In this document: piece by piece, positions 21,644-31,404 of the stretch
How positions within the stretch are numbered: the first letter of the stretch is position 1
How the letters are laid out: every line of letters starts with the position of its first letter
NCBI GenBank assembly: GCA_956465555.1
Contig: OY101124.1
Span: 1,054,001 to 1,118,000, forward strand
From: Nitzschia sp. pyKryTriq1
Taxonomy: Eukaryota; Bacillariophyta; Bacillariophyceae; Bacillariales; Bacillariaceae
Reading direction: 5' to 3'
DNA length: 64,000 nt
Made by a program: the position numbers and the translations under genes
The notes under the pieces: generated by a model
Databases searched by the model: none
What the model saw: only the letters and a program-made list of their open reading frames with translations
What the model was told of the DNA's origin: nothing

Positions 21644-21869
21644 TAGGCCTTGGGCCAAGACTAGGCCAAGAAATCTTGGCCCAGGCCAAGAATTCTTGGC
21701 CTGGGCCAAGAGTAGGCCAAGAATTCTTGGCCTAGGCCAAGAATCTTGGCCCAGGCCAAGCGGGCTTTGCCACGGAGCGTGGCTAGCGCGAAAGAGCATT
21801 GTCCAAGCGTGCCCGTAAAGCGAGTTCCACGTTAGTGCGCGGTGACCCGCACCCTTGGATGTTCCAGGT
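21644..21869 (-). repeat. Right arm of the long inverted repeat
   Basis: Reverse complement of the left arm over about 170 bp, plus a longer inner array of alternating TTGGCCTAGGCCAA and TTGGCCCAGGCCAA palindromes (about six units). The length difference sits only in the palindrome array, so the arms have diverged there by gain or loss of units. Confidence 0.9.
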
Positions 21870-22361
21870 ACGGTACGGAACTGTACAACGTACAGGTACG
21901 TACCACACTTGTCGTTGAAGTCAAAAATGAAAAAATTGGCGCGCGCACAAGAAACAACGACACATGTTGCCGGCCGTTGGGAACTACCTGTAGTCGAGCG
22001 TAAGAACAGAAAATACTTACACATTTATATTGATCTTAAGTAAATCGGCTGACAGGCTCGACCTCCGGCGATAGTATGCGGTCGTGAGAACTCAATACCG
22101 GAGTGTGTCTTCTAAGTAACGAAAGAGATCGCGTTTCGCCAATTTTGCGAGCCTGTCAATCCCAACGGCTGTTCTGTTGGCTTTGCTTCGGCTTTATGCA
22201 TTGGCATCTCCGTGCACGTGCTGGCCCGCGCTGACCTTTCTCCAACATTTTTCACCCACATACAAATAATAATAACATCATCATTATTACTCTACCATAA
22301 CGAAGTGGTTGTTTTTGTTGCCATCCATTTTGCAACAAGTAGACACGATCAGTAAACAACA
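21870..22361. promoter_or_regulatory. Spacer and probable promoter of the second secreted-protein gene
   Basis: The first part continues the GTAC-rich flank of the inverted repeat (21863-21905). The rest is ordinary sequence with an AT-rich stretch (22262-22290) about 70-100 bp before the start codon. GAGCCTGTCA at 22149 is matched by TGACAGGCTC at 22050, a 10-bp inverted pair. No gene was seen. Confidence 0.4.
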
Positions 22362-24129
22362 ATGAAGTTCCTTAGCCTTGCAGTAGCAGCCGTTGTCGGC
22401 ATGACCGAGGCAAAGAAGACCATCTCTTCCGAGCAGATGAAGGCCCGCATGCAAAAGGGCCAGTTCAACAAGCGAACCTTGATGCGCGGCGCCAAGCCAT
22501 ACGGCGACACCGCCCGTAAGCTCGAAGAGGCAGGGGAGGATGCAGAGGCGTGGCAAATCAACGGACTCTACAGCGTCCAGTTCAGCCAATGTCTCTCCAT
22601 GAAAGTCCAAGATGAGGACTTGTTTGGTGAGAACATTATCAGCTACGCCCAGGAAGGATCCGTTGTCGCTGAAAAGTCGTACATCATCTTCACCGCGTGC
22701 CAGTCTTCGGATTGCTACTACGCAGCCGATGACGAAAAGTTGACTTTCGTCACCGACATTGCGTCGTTCTTCCAAGCGTTTGCTGATTTCTTGCCCAACC
22801 AAGTGGAGATGTACTGCGAGGGCTGCAACCAGAACTACGACTACTGCATGGGCAACCTCGACGCCCAGCAAGACGGCTACGTCGCAGACGATGCCGCTGC
22901 TCAGGAAGAGAACGCCGACGAGCAGGATGCTGAACAGCAGGATGAGGGTGCGGAAGAAGGTGACGAGCAGGATGCTGAACAGCAGGATGAGGGTGCGGAA
23001 GAAGGTGACGAGGCTGAACAGCAAGGTGAAGAAGGCCAGGACCAGGAAGGCGAGCAGCAGGGTGAAGAAGGCGAAGGAGAGAACAACGACGGCGCGCGTA
23101 AGCTTTCCAAGGTCATGAACCTCCCCTTCCGTAAGCTTGCCAACAACCAGGTTGTCCAAGAGATTGACTGTGACATGTGCAACAACTATGAGTGCTTCGC
23201 TGAGGACGGCCAAGAAGAGCAAGCCGAAGGTGATGATGTTCAATACGAATTCGAGGACGCCTTGCAATGGCTCGAGGGCTTGAGCCAGTGCCAGCAAATG
23301 GAAGATAACACCTACAACGACATGGCCTTGTACTCTGGTCTCATCTGTAACGCGGATGGAAACGGTGTTGAGATTGGTGTATTTTTGGACGAAGACTGTA
23401 CTCTTTATGCTAAGAAGCTTTCTTTCGGAAGCATGATGAGCTACTCTGACTCCATGTACTTCTCCATGTCTGAAGAAGTTGTGGAATACATGTTCACCAA
23501 CGACTTCAGCTGCTACCAGCCCGATGTCCAGTACACCAACCCCTACGAATATGAGGACCAACAACAAGAGGATGCCAACGGGGATGAAGAGCAACAAGAT
23601 CCTGAGGCCGCCGAATGGTGCGCTACCTTGTTCAACGGAAGTAAGTTTACGCAATCGAAGCTCTCCTTTACGCTGATTTTTCACCTTTCAATTCTAACAT
23701 TACCCTTTCTTTCCTTATTAATTTATAGACATGGAAGCCGTCAGCCTTTACGACTGTGGTGCCGACCAAAATGGTGACAACCAAGATGAGCAAGCCGACG
23801 AAGAAGACGCGTACCTTTCCACCTACGCATGGTACTCTTACCAACTCACGCAAAACCAAATGCAAGATGGTGCTGAAGTCTGCCAGGCTATCAAGTCGCT
23901 CAACGGAGAATACAGCACTCTTTACGACAAGAGCAGCGGTGGAACCCTCTACAACTACAAGAAGAACTGGGCAAATACCACTAAGAACGGTATGCGACCG
24001 GGAGGCGTTGCCACTCTTATCATCTTCATCGTTTTGGCTTCCGCAGGTGCTGCTGCCTACTTTGTGAAGAGCAAGAAGGGCGGCGACAAGCGCGCTCCTT
24101 TGCTCAACGCCGAGGGAACCATGGCCTAA
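22362..24129 (+). CDS. Secreted/endomembrane single-pass membrane protein, Cys-rich (diatom family, copy 2)
   Basis: Two exons, 22362-23640 and 23729-24129 (GTAAGT to TTATAG), encode 559 aa. The start is the ATG opening a signal peptide (MKFLSLAVAAVVGMTEA). The luminal region has paired Cys (CQSSDC, CEGC, CDMC) matching the paralogue at 6328-8135. It contains an acidic Gln/Glu/Asp block with two exact copies of EQDAEQQDEGAEEGD. After the intron come the conserved ...DCG block, one hydrophobic helix (VATLIIFIVLASAGAAAYFV) and a short basic tail ending in AEGTMA. Type I membrane topology is inferred. The single intron falls after LFNG, whereas the paralogue's intron lies about 45 residues later, so intron positions differ. 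Function is unknown. Confidence 0.9.
22913..23005 (+). repeat. In-frame 45-bp tandem duplication
   Basis: Two identical 45-bp units (starting GAGCAGGATGCTGAACAGCA) encode the repeated acidic peptide EQDAEQQDEGAEEGD inside the secreted protein. Identity at DNA level indicates a recent slippage or duplication event that kept the frame. Confidence 0.9.
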
Positions 24130-24858
24130 GTAAGTGGTATGGAAGCTGCGCCCATAGTCCGTCCAATGCACACGAGGATTTACTAGTACAGTACGAGAAG
24201 TGCCTTTCAAAAATAATAATTGCATGTTTTAGTGAGGAACCATAAAATATAATCAATCCATTAAAAAAGGAACTAGATGTTCGTACCGGTACAAGACTAC
24301 CGGTAGTCTCCCTACTCTGAACTCGTACCAGTACCAGCTCTGCTAGCCTCTTGCTACTTTCAATGGGATCAGGTATTTGCGCGACAGCTTCCCTTTCTGC
24401 CTGCTTCTTTGCTTTCTTCGTCTCACGGTGACGATGATTGATCGTTCGTCGCTTTTCTTTGTCGGTGGTGGGCATCAGGAGTCTGACGGGCATGTTGCTA
24501 TTATTTGTGTGACAGTAACTTGTAACGGCTGCCTCGGATCCGACATACCATGCCATGATGAGACCCGACATAAGACCCGACCCGTCCGAATCCGAAATTG
24601 TCAGTTTTTGTGGCGAAGCCATGCATGCAGTACTTGTGTACGCGGTAGACTATGCAGTGTTTGATTGAGTGGGTGTCAAGCGCGCCTGCTCTGACGTTTC
24701 CGAAGAACACACAACACTTGCTCGCTCGCACCGGTACCTGTACATACCGGTACGAACAGTACGAGGAGGTACAGTACAGTAGACAACGAGGAGTGCGGAG
24801 TCGACTCTCCTCTCTCGACGCTCACAGTGCTACTGGTGGTCTCATTCTTTCTCACCTT
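24130..24858. other. Intergenic spacer
   Basis: About 0.7 kb with several ACCGGT/GTAC palindromes (24280-24335, 24728-24785). Short frames on both strands lack any domain. Nothing further is supported. Confidence 0.45.
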
Positions 24859-25169
24859 TAGTGTTCTGGAAAATATGGATTCCATATTTCGGCCATTATT
24901 TCCGAAAATATGGAAGGAAATATGGAAAAAATATGGAAATATTAACGCGTGTTCTACCGTGTTAAATATTTAACACGTTAGGAACCCGTAGTAAATATTT
25001 ACTAATATACCCACGCGGTAAATATTTAAGACTGTAGAAATACGTGATAAATATTTAACACGGTAGAAACACGCGATAAAAGATAAGTACCAGACCAAGT
25101 AGGATGCTACGTAGTTCCATATTTTTTCCATATTTGGGCCTCGTGACTTCCATATTTTCCAGAACACTA
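24859..25169. mobile_element. hAT-type MITE, 311 bp
   Basis: The element starts TAGTGTTCTGGAAAATATGG and ends with the exact reverse complement, so the terminal inverted repeats are perfect over 21 bp. It is flanked by an 8-bp direct repeat CTCACCTT at 24851-24858 and 25170-25177. An 8-bp target duplication and a TAGTG terminus (family consensus YARNG) point to the hAT superfamily. There is no coding capacity. The interior is AT-rich and made of repeated TAAATATTTA palindromes alternating with GTAGAAACACG-like spacers. It ends about 75 bp before the patatin-like start codon, so it lies in or beside that gene's promoter. Perfect ends and duplication suggest a young insertion. Confidence 0.88.
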
Positions 25170-25252
25170 CTCACCTTCATCACCATTATCATTATTATTG
25201 TTGCTGTTCGAGGTACCAGTAGCTTTCATCACCCTAACTGGTCCACACCAAC

Positions 25253-26484
25253 ATGGCGGCTGCCGCAGGAAGGGCCCTCCCTTCTTTTGGATTTTCAGGT
25301 GCTGGTTTCTTGACTAGTTATCATCTTGGTGCCGCAGACTGCCTTCTCAAACGCGGCTTACTCCTTCGACATGGAGAATTGCCAGTGCGTGACACGACAC
25401 CGGTTCTGACAGGTGTCAGCGGGGGAGCCTTGGTGGCAACGGCAGTGTCTCTTGGTGTGCGCCCTGAAGATGGCATGAGGGCGACACTTGCCATCGCGGA
25501 ACGAACTCGAGAAACAGGTGGATTGTTGGATCATCTTCGACCAGGGTAAGCACCGCCACATACATAATGCAGAACGTGAGTATTGCTTGCTTTGCCTCTT
25601 GTACCTGGTACCTGATGTGACAACTTGGCATTTTCGTCTGCTATGTGTATAGATTTTCTTTGGTGGACCACGTGGAGGACGCGATCATAGAACTTGTGAG
25701 GGATGTGGATGAGGAATTCGCATTGCGAAGAATAGACCACGGGCGTCTTCTTCGAATCGGATTGACCGATAGTCGAACGTTCCCCCGATTCCGAAGAAAC
25801 AATGCAAACGCCTATCTTTACGTGGACAAGTATGAAAAACTGGAGGAAATCATTTCTGCTTGCATTCTGAGTTCCTATATACCTGGACTGACGGGACCTT
25901 TATCACACAAGAGCCTAAGTCGTAACGGTGCTGTGCCACGAGCCAACAAAACAATGCTGAGAATGCTGGACAGAGGCTTCATCAAGGATGCCCTGGGACT
26001 ACCGATTCGGAAAATTGACGATAGATGGATGACAGGCAGTGCAACTCCTCGTATGTTGGAAGGCTTTCAGAGCGACGTCTTGTTCTGGGATGGTGGGCTG
26101 GCCAATGTATTTCCAACAATCGACCGAGATACGTGCATCGTCACACCTTTCTCAGGATGCTTTAGAAACCCGTCAATATCGCCGTCATCGTACAATGCAC
26201 AACAAAAAGTCGAATTCGAGAAATCGTTCGCTGATCGACCTCAGTTCTGCTTGGAAAATCTTATGACTCTGCGATACATTGCTTTTTCCTCGGGAAGTCT
26301 CGCTCTTGAGAAATGGTTTGAACAAGGCTTCAACGATGCGAACAAATATCTGACCGGATGCAATGATGTTGCCACTGACTACCCTGCCTCTTCTTTTCAG
26401 GTGATTACCAACGAAGCACTAGCCCAGGGTCTAACAAAGGTTTACACAGCTGCTGTGCGACCACAGCCAATACGAGGCATGTAG
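25253..26484 (+). CDS. Patatin-like phospholipase / lipid acyl hydrolase
   Basis: Two exons, 25253-25545 and 25653-26484 (GTAAGC to GTATAG), encode 374 aa. The protein opens with the Gly-rich oxyanion-hole block GFSGAGFLTSYHLGAA (13-28). The nucleophile elbow GVSGG has Ser at about 56. The catalytic Asp is in WDGG (about 244), completing the Ser-Asp dyad of the patatin fold. It probably hydrolyses acyl esters of membrane or storage lipids, as in the PNPLA group. There is no signal peptide, so it is cytosolic or lipid-droplet associated by inference. The start is the only ATG before the oxyanion block. A hAT MITE lies just upstream. Its 3' end converges with PEX6 355 bp away. Confidence 0.92.
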
Positions 26485-26839
26485 GCTCTGCAATGAATAA
26501 GTATCAGGTCTGGGCTACATTTATCTCTCAAGCGTCAAATCGGCCTGGGCTTGATCGGTCGTTTGATTTTCAAGTTGTCGACTCTTGAATGCTACACTAC
26601 TTTGCAGCAATTTGCATGCATTTCAGACTTCTGATAAAAAAGCAATGGAGCTTTTGCAATGTTTCAAACTGAAACGGCATACCGAATAGTGACAGCGTTT
26701 TCACCGATTCCTTCCACTTGCTTCCACGGGATAGTGGCAGCAACGTACTTCGAATACCAAACTGATGAATTATACTCGACATGCTTCGATTTGCGGGTAG
26801 TATCGTACTGGAGAAGGACGGTTCAAAAACAATTTTAAT
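26485..26839. other. Convergent spacer
   Basis: 355 bp between two converging stop codons. It presumably holds both 3' UTRs. No repeat or structured RNA was recognised. Confidence 0.5.
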
Positions 26840-29498
26840 TTAGTAGAACACGTCCCCCTCGTGCTCTATTGGTCCTGGACCATCGCCGTTATATTGTGTT
26901 TTGAGGCGTTCGTACCGATCGAGTTCCACCTGTGAAACACTGGGAGTCACGTGCTTCGATGCTTCCAAAATATCTTCCAGCAGCACGGTCGGAGTGCACT
27001 TTTCTTCGTCCCATCCCTGCAAAATATCGCGCAGTTCGATTTTATGTGCGTTGTTTTGAGACGCAAGATTGAGTTCTTCATCGGCTAGCCGACACAATCG
27101 GTCAACAGCATGGAGAAGTGCCCCAGATGCGATGGTGGAAAAATCTGCCCCGGTGAGCCTTGGCGGTAGCCTCGCGACGACTTCTTTCGACAGTTCTAGG
27201 GCGTCTCTCTCTAGCTTCAGTTTGTGCAATTGCGCTGCCAGGATTCTTGCGCGCTCGCCGGGGTCAGTGGCGATACCCAAATATACTGATCGGTCTAGAC
27301 GTCCCGGCCGCAACAAACTTGGATCCAGCAGGTCGGGTCTATTCGTTGCACCCAGAATAAACACACGACCGCTGGAAGAGGAGGCTGTATCACCATCTAG
27401 CTCTGCAAACAAAGTTGCTACCACGCGCTCCATAACACCCCCGCCATCTCCGACGCCGCCTCGTTTAGGCGCGAGACTGTCTAGTTCGTCAAAAAACAAA
27501 ATGGAAGCAGCCACAGGAGCGTTTTGTTCGGCAGCATCGCGCGCCGACTGAAAGACCGCTCGAACATTTGCTTCACTCTCCCCCACATAGCTACCCAGTA
27601 GTTCTGGCCCCTTGATAGATAGAAAAGGCAACCCGCATTCCGTGGCTACCGCTTTGGCAACCAGAGTCTTGCCTGTCCCTGGAGGGCCTGAAATAGGATG
27701 CGGCGACGTTGGAGGGTCAGTATCCAGAGTAGAGTGGGATACAAGTACACAGTTGCAAGCCAAAGTGCTTACCATAAAGTAGAATACCCGATCTACCTCG
27801 ACCACTCGGAAAAAGATGTGGATGTCTCAAGGGAAGCTCAATAGCATCCATGATCTCGTCCCGAACATGCGCCATGCCACCCACATCTTCCCAATGGACC
27901 TGCGACACTGTAGCCGATCGTTGTTTCCGTCTTTGGGAATCCAATTGGCTACAGAGCTTGATTATCTCTTCAATAGCCTCGTTCGTGCCCTCTTTGCCCA
28001 CAATTGCTTGACGAATCTTTCGGATTTCTCCCACATTTCGACCACGCAAGAGGCCTGCTGTTTCATCATCCAACGTTGTCGCTTTCCATAAAAACTGTGT
28101 GTACATAGGATCTGGTATCGCCATCACTACAGAAGGGAATACCATATTTTGCATCCACGGTCCAGGTTTTAGAGGAGCAGTCGTGGAAATAGCAATGATC
28201 AAAGGGCAAGTAAAGCGACGGGATGATGATGATTCAGGAGGCGCATATCGGACTTCTTGCTCCGATTTTAATGTGGTCCGCGACAGAGCCTGGAGCAGTT
28301 TCGCCCAAATACGTTCTTCTTGCTCGTGACGCAACGGATCGTCATTCGTCGAAAGCTCTGCATCCAAATCATACAAATGTAAGACGCATGGCTCCATCCG
28401 TCGACGTCGAATCTCCTCCAGTGCGGCATCGAGTCCAGCTAGCTGGTCGATCAACGATCCCGTTCGGACAGTGTGACCTACTGAATACCCAAATGCGGCA
28501 AGACCACGGAGCGACCAACAGGTTCGGCCCGCCTCTTGAGCTGCCGACTCGACGGCCAAACATAGATCGTGTTCTCTATTGGTGCCGATCACATGGACGA
28601 CGCGTTCGCTGGGCAACGACTTTGGTGAAAGTCGAAAGGCTTGCACCAGTTCGGATCGGTTAGGGTGGGGTGGGAGGATTATCGTACTCGTAGGTTGTTG
28701 TGGCGTTACACAAGTAGATTGGAAATAATTTCGCTGCGAGAGCAGGCATGGCAATTGTGGAACATCGAAATTTCCCGATAGGACGGAATCGTCGAGTTGA
28801 AATGTGGTAGAAGACGTGGTGATCCAGCAGCAGTCGGAAAGAATGTCTGAACCGTCATGTTCCGTTTTTGCTTCAAGGATATAGTAATGACAAATCCGAT
28901 CAGCAGTGTGGTCATAGACTGACAGGACCTGCTCTTTCTGAATAAGGGTATTCGCGAGGGGGAAAACCCAGAACTCGTCCTTGTTTTCCACGAGTACCGA
29001 GGAACTTGACGAAAGACGAGGCCAGGACGCTGGACGGCCCAGTGGTCGTAAGACGACATGGGATGCTGACTCTGGTGCTTCACCTGCACTCTCCAAGATG
29101 CATGACCCACCTAGACCGGAAATTCCCAAATTTATCGCAACGACAGGTGGAACAAAAATCTTGAGACTCGGCACGCCATCAAAGACATCTTCGTCAGTGC
29201 CGAACTCTTCCTCTTCGCCGGTGTCGCTCTTTAAAAACAAGCGAAGTACCACCTTGTTGATACCAAATGACAACCAAGCAAGAGAGCCCTCTGGTATCGA
29301 CAATACGATGAGCACTTCCGGGGTTACCCAGCCCACTGAACAACAGCATGCAGGATGGTGATGATGATGATGATTCTTCTTCGTCCTCGGCGCCTCATCG
29401 TTATCATCAGCGAGCTGTTTCGTTGTCACCTGCAAACTCACTTCCGTCCTTCGCGGTATCGCCGGTTGACAGAATCCACTCACTCGGAGTAAAGTCAT
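26840..29498 (-). CDS. PEX6: Peroxisomal AAA+ ATPase PEX6
   Basis: With PEX1, it forms the hexamer that extracts the import receptor PEX5 from the peroxisome membrane. Two exons, 27773-29498 and 26840-27687, are split within the Walker A block (LLYG | PPGTGKT) and encode 857 aa. The D2 ATPase has PPGTGKT (about 577-583), GPELLGSYVGESEANVR, Walker B ILFFDELDSLAPKRG, the PEX6-like GGVMERVV and the second region of homology GATNRPDLLDPSLLRPGRLD. The DELDSLAP and GGVM forms favour PEX6 over PEX1. Residues 1-550 are divergent and contain the N-terminal and degenerate first AAA regions. A short His run lies near residue 45. The start is the ATG at 29498; the frame is open further upstream without a better start. 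Confidence 0.9.
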
Positions 29499-31404
29499 CG
29501 CATCCTGGTAGAGATAGTAGTATCGTTGTACCGGTACAGTACAAGTATGGATTTTTGTTTTGTTGGATGGTACCAATGTTTTACTGGTTTTCGGACAACA
29601 AAAACGACCCAATACCCAATCTTACGTACTTTCGACACACACAATCAACCCCTTCAAACTGTCCAGCCCCTTTCGTACCAACATGGTTCCAATCACTGAA
29701 AATAAACGAAGTCATCGAACTATTACTTGGGGGTATTACCTCCCTCTACCGGTACAAGTAGTAATTGTCTCCGGAGAAAGAGACCCAAAAATTTAATAAT
29801 TTAAGGCCTCGTACCAAAAATATTTTAGGGATTTTGGTTCGACTTGCCGGATTGGTCATTTTGGAATCTCACGGCGCTGGAATTCTTGAATCAGCAATCT
29901 AAAATGAACGAGAGGCCTTCAGAATGTCCGAGTGTGGTTTGGCGCTGGCAGCGCGAGATTGCGTAACTCATGGGAGCGCAGCACGGCGCACGCGATAATA
30001 CCCAATCAATGGTACGTACAGGGATACAATAATTTTCAACCACAACCCTAAATAACAATGCAAATCAACACGCATGCCCGTCATATATAGACAATTTATG
30101 GTTGTAGATACAGATTGAATATAAATAATCAACCACGAATACGGGGCAGGCGTCATGAGTTTGGGTCGCTATGGCCTTTTTTCAGGCCTCTAGATGTTCA
30201 CAGGACATCCAAGATCGCCATCACCTCTACATTTATGATAAGTCATTCGTGCCTCTGACACTTCACGACTACTTCACCACTACAAAAGATTCATCTCTCA
30301 AAACACCCCAGAAAAATAGTCTCACTTCTTTTAAAATCATTTACATTTAATCACGAATTGAATCCCGTATCTGCGAGTCGTTGCAGTCATGCATGCGCAA
30401 TCATCGTGTAGTGTAAAAAATTTCAGTAAGGCTCGGCGTACGCACGTATTGCTGCGGCTCCTCAACACAATAGAAGCCAATTGAACCCTCCTTCTGAGTT
30501 CTTTAAGTAAAGATAACATGCCCGGATCTAACGAGCGACGACGACGCACACGCAAGAGCCATTAATTCCTTGCCATCATCACGCCACTAATGCTACTTAT
30601 TAATACTTTACGATGAAATAAATGAATTAACTGATTGACATTTCCCTCATAAAACACTTCTTGCTGCATGCATGAAAGCCAGCCAGGGTTTCTGCTGTAT
30701 TAAACAATGAGAAGACCCGCGACCTAATCTGATCCTTCGTGATGCATGCAGAATAAGTACCAGGTAGCGGGAATTCAGCTGAGTCCAAGTCGATTTTCGT
30801 GAGCCCCGCGCTTCGTACCGTACGTAGCTACTACTGTAGAGAGCTAATACCGGTAGCTGTTTCCAGCTCAAATAATGGTCAATGGTCGGTGGTCGGTGCG
30901 GATAAAATGCGGCCATTTCTTCATTCCTCCGCGGACTGGTGAGAAAACTCACTTCTTCTTGGATTATTGATGAACAGTACGGTTCTTAGGTACCACTGCT
31001 CGTCGTGCCAAAATTGGACGGGCGTCGATATCAGCTATTACTAGCCGCCAGCATATTCGTAAGAAACTCCCTGTACCTACCAGCCTTCTTATTCTTCTTG
31101 ATGACAACATCGCACCACTCTTGCTACTACAGCCCCAGTTCCGTTCCACCTCACTGTGAAAGCGTGAAAGCATCGTTGTTGGTCGTGTGAATGGTCTTTG
31201 CAGATCGGTGCTAGTCGTCTCCAGCACATAAGCTGCTGATTGCTTGGTGGAGGCTGCTTTCAATCGTAAAATCGTCTCAGCGTCATTTTTTCAGCTCTTG
31301 CTAGTATCCTCCGTTTGGTTCCTCTCCTCCTTCTTCGAACGCTGGTGGTACTATACAGGACAGCATCATCCGAAGCAAGAAGTTCTTGGTGATAAGAACA
31401 ACGA
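29499..31404. other. Long divergent intergenic region (1.9 kb)
   Basis: No gene is supported. It has an imperfect foldback between AGGCCTCGT (about 29803-29811) and ACGAGAGGCCT (about 29909-29919), a small hairpin GATGT/ACATC near 30192-30208, and ACCGGT words at 29530, 29749 and 30850. AT-rich stretches are frequent. Short ORFs have ordinary random composition. Confidence 0.4.

Larger units (their letters stand above)
19293..21869. mobile_element. Inverted-repeat-bounded segment carrying decayed host-gene copies (candidate non-autonomous DNA element)
   Basis: Two arms, 19293-19468 and 21644-21869, are reverse complements with only a few mismatches over about 170 bp (outer part: GGAACATCCAAGGGTG, then GGTCACCGCGCACTAACG). 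They enclose a 2.2-kb core with two broken protein-coding copies: the C-terminal part of a HEL2/ZNF598-like ligase and an RPC7-like gene. No transposase is present and no clear target-site duplication could be found, because both outer flanks are GTAC-rich. The layout fits a Pack-type element, a non-autonomous DNA transposon that has taken up host fragments. Two separate MITE copies landing in opposite orientation around old pseudogenes is the main alternative. Confidence 0.6.

Noticed and set aside
21347-22024. Long minus-strand frame across the right inverted-repeat arm
   Set aside because: Its peptide is the translation of the palindrome array (repeated GLGQ/WPRP) and has no independent support.
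22287-23684. 465-codon frame antisense to the second secreted-protein gene
   Set aside because: Antisense shadow: the Val/Leu-rich peptide mirrors the acidic repeats on the real coding strand, and the sense gene has signal peptide, splice sites and a paralogue.
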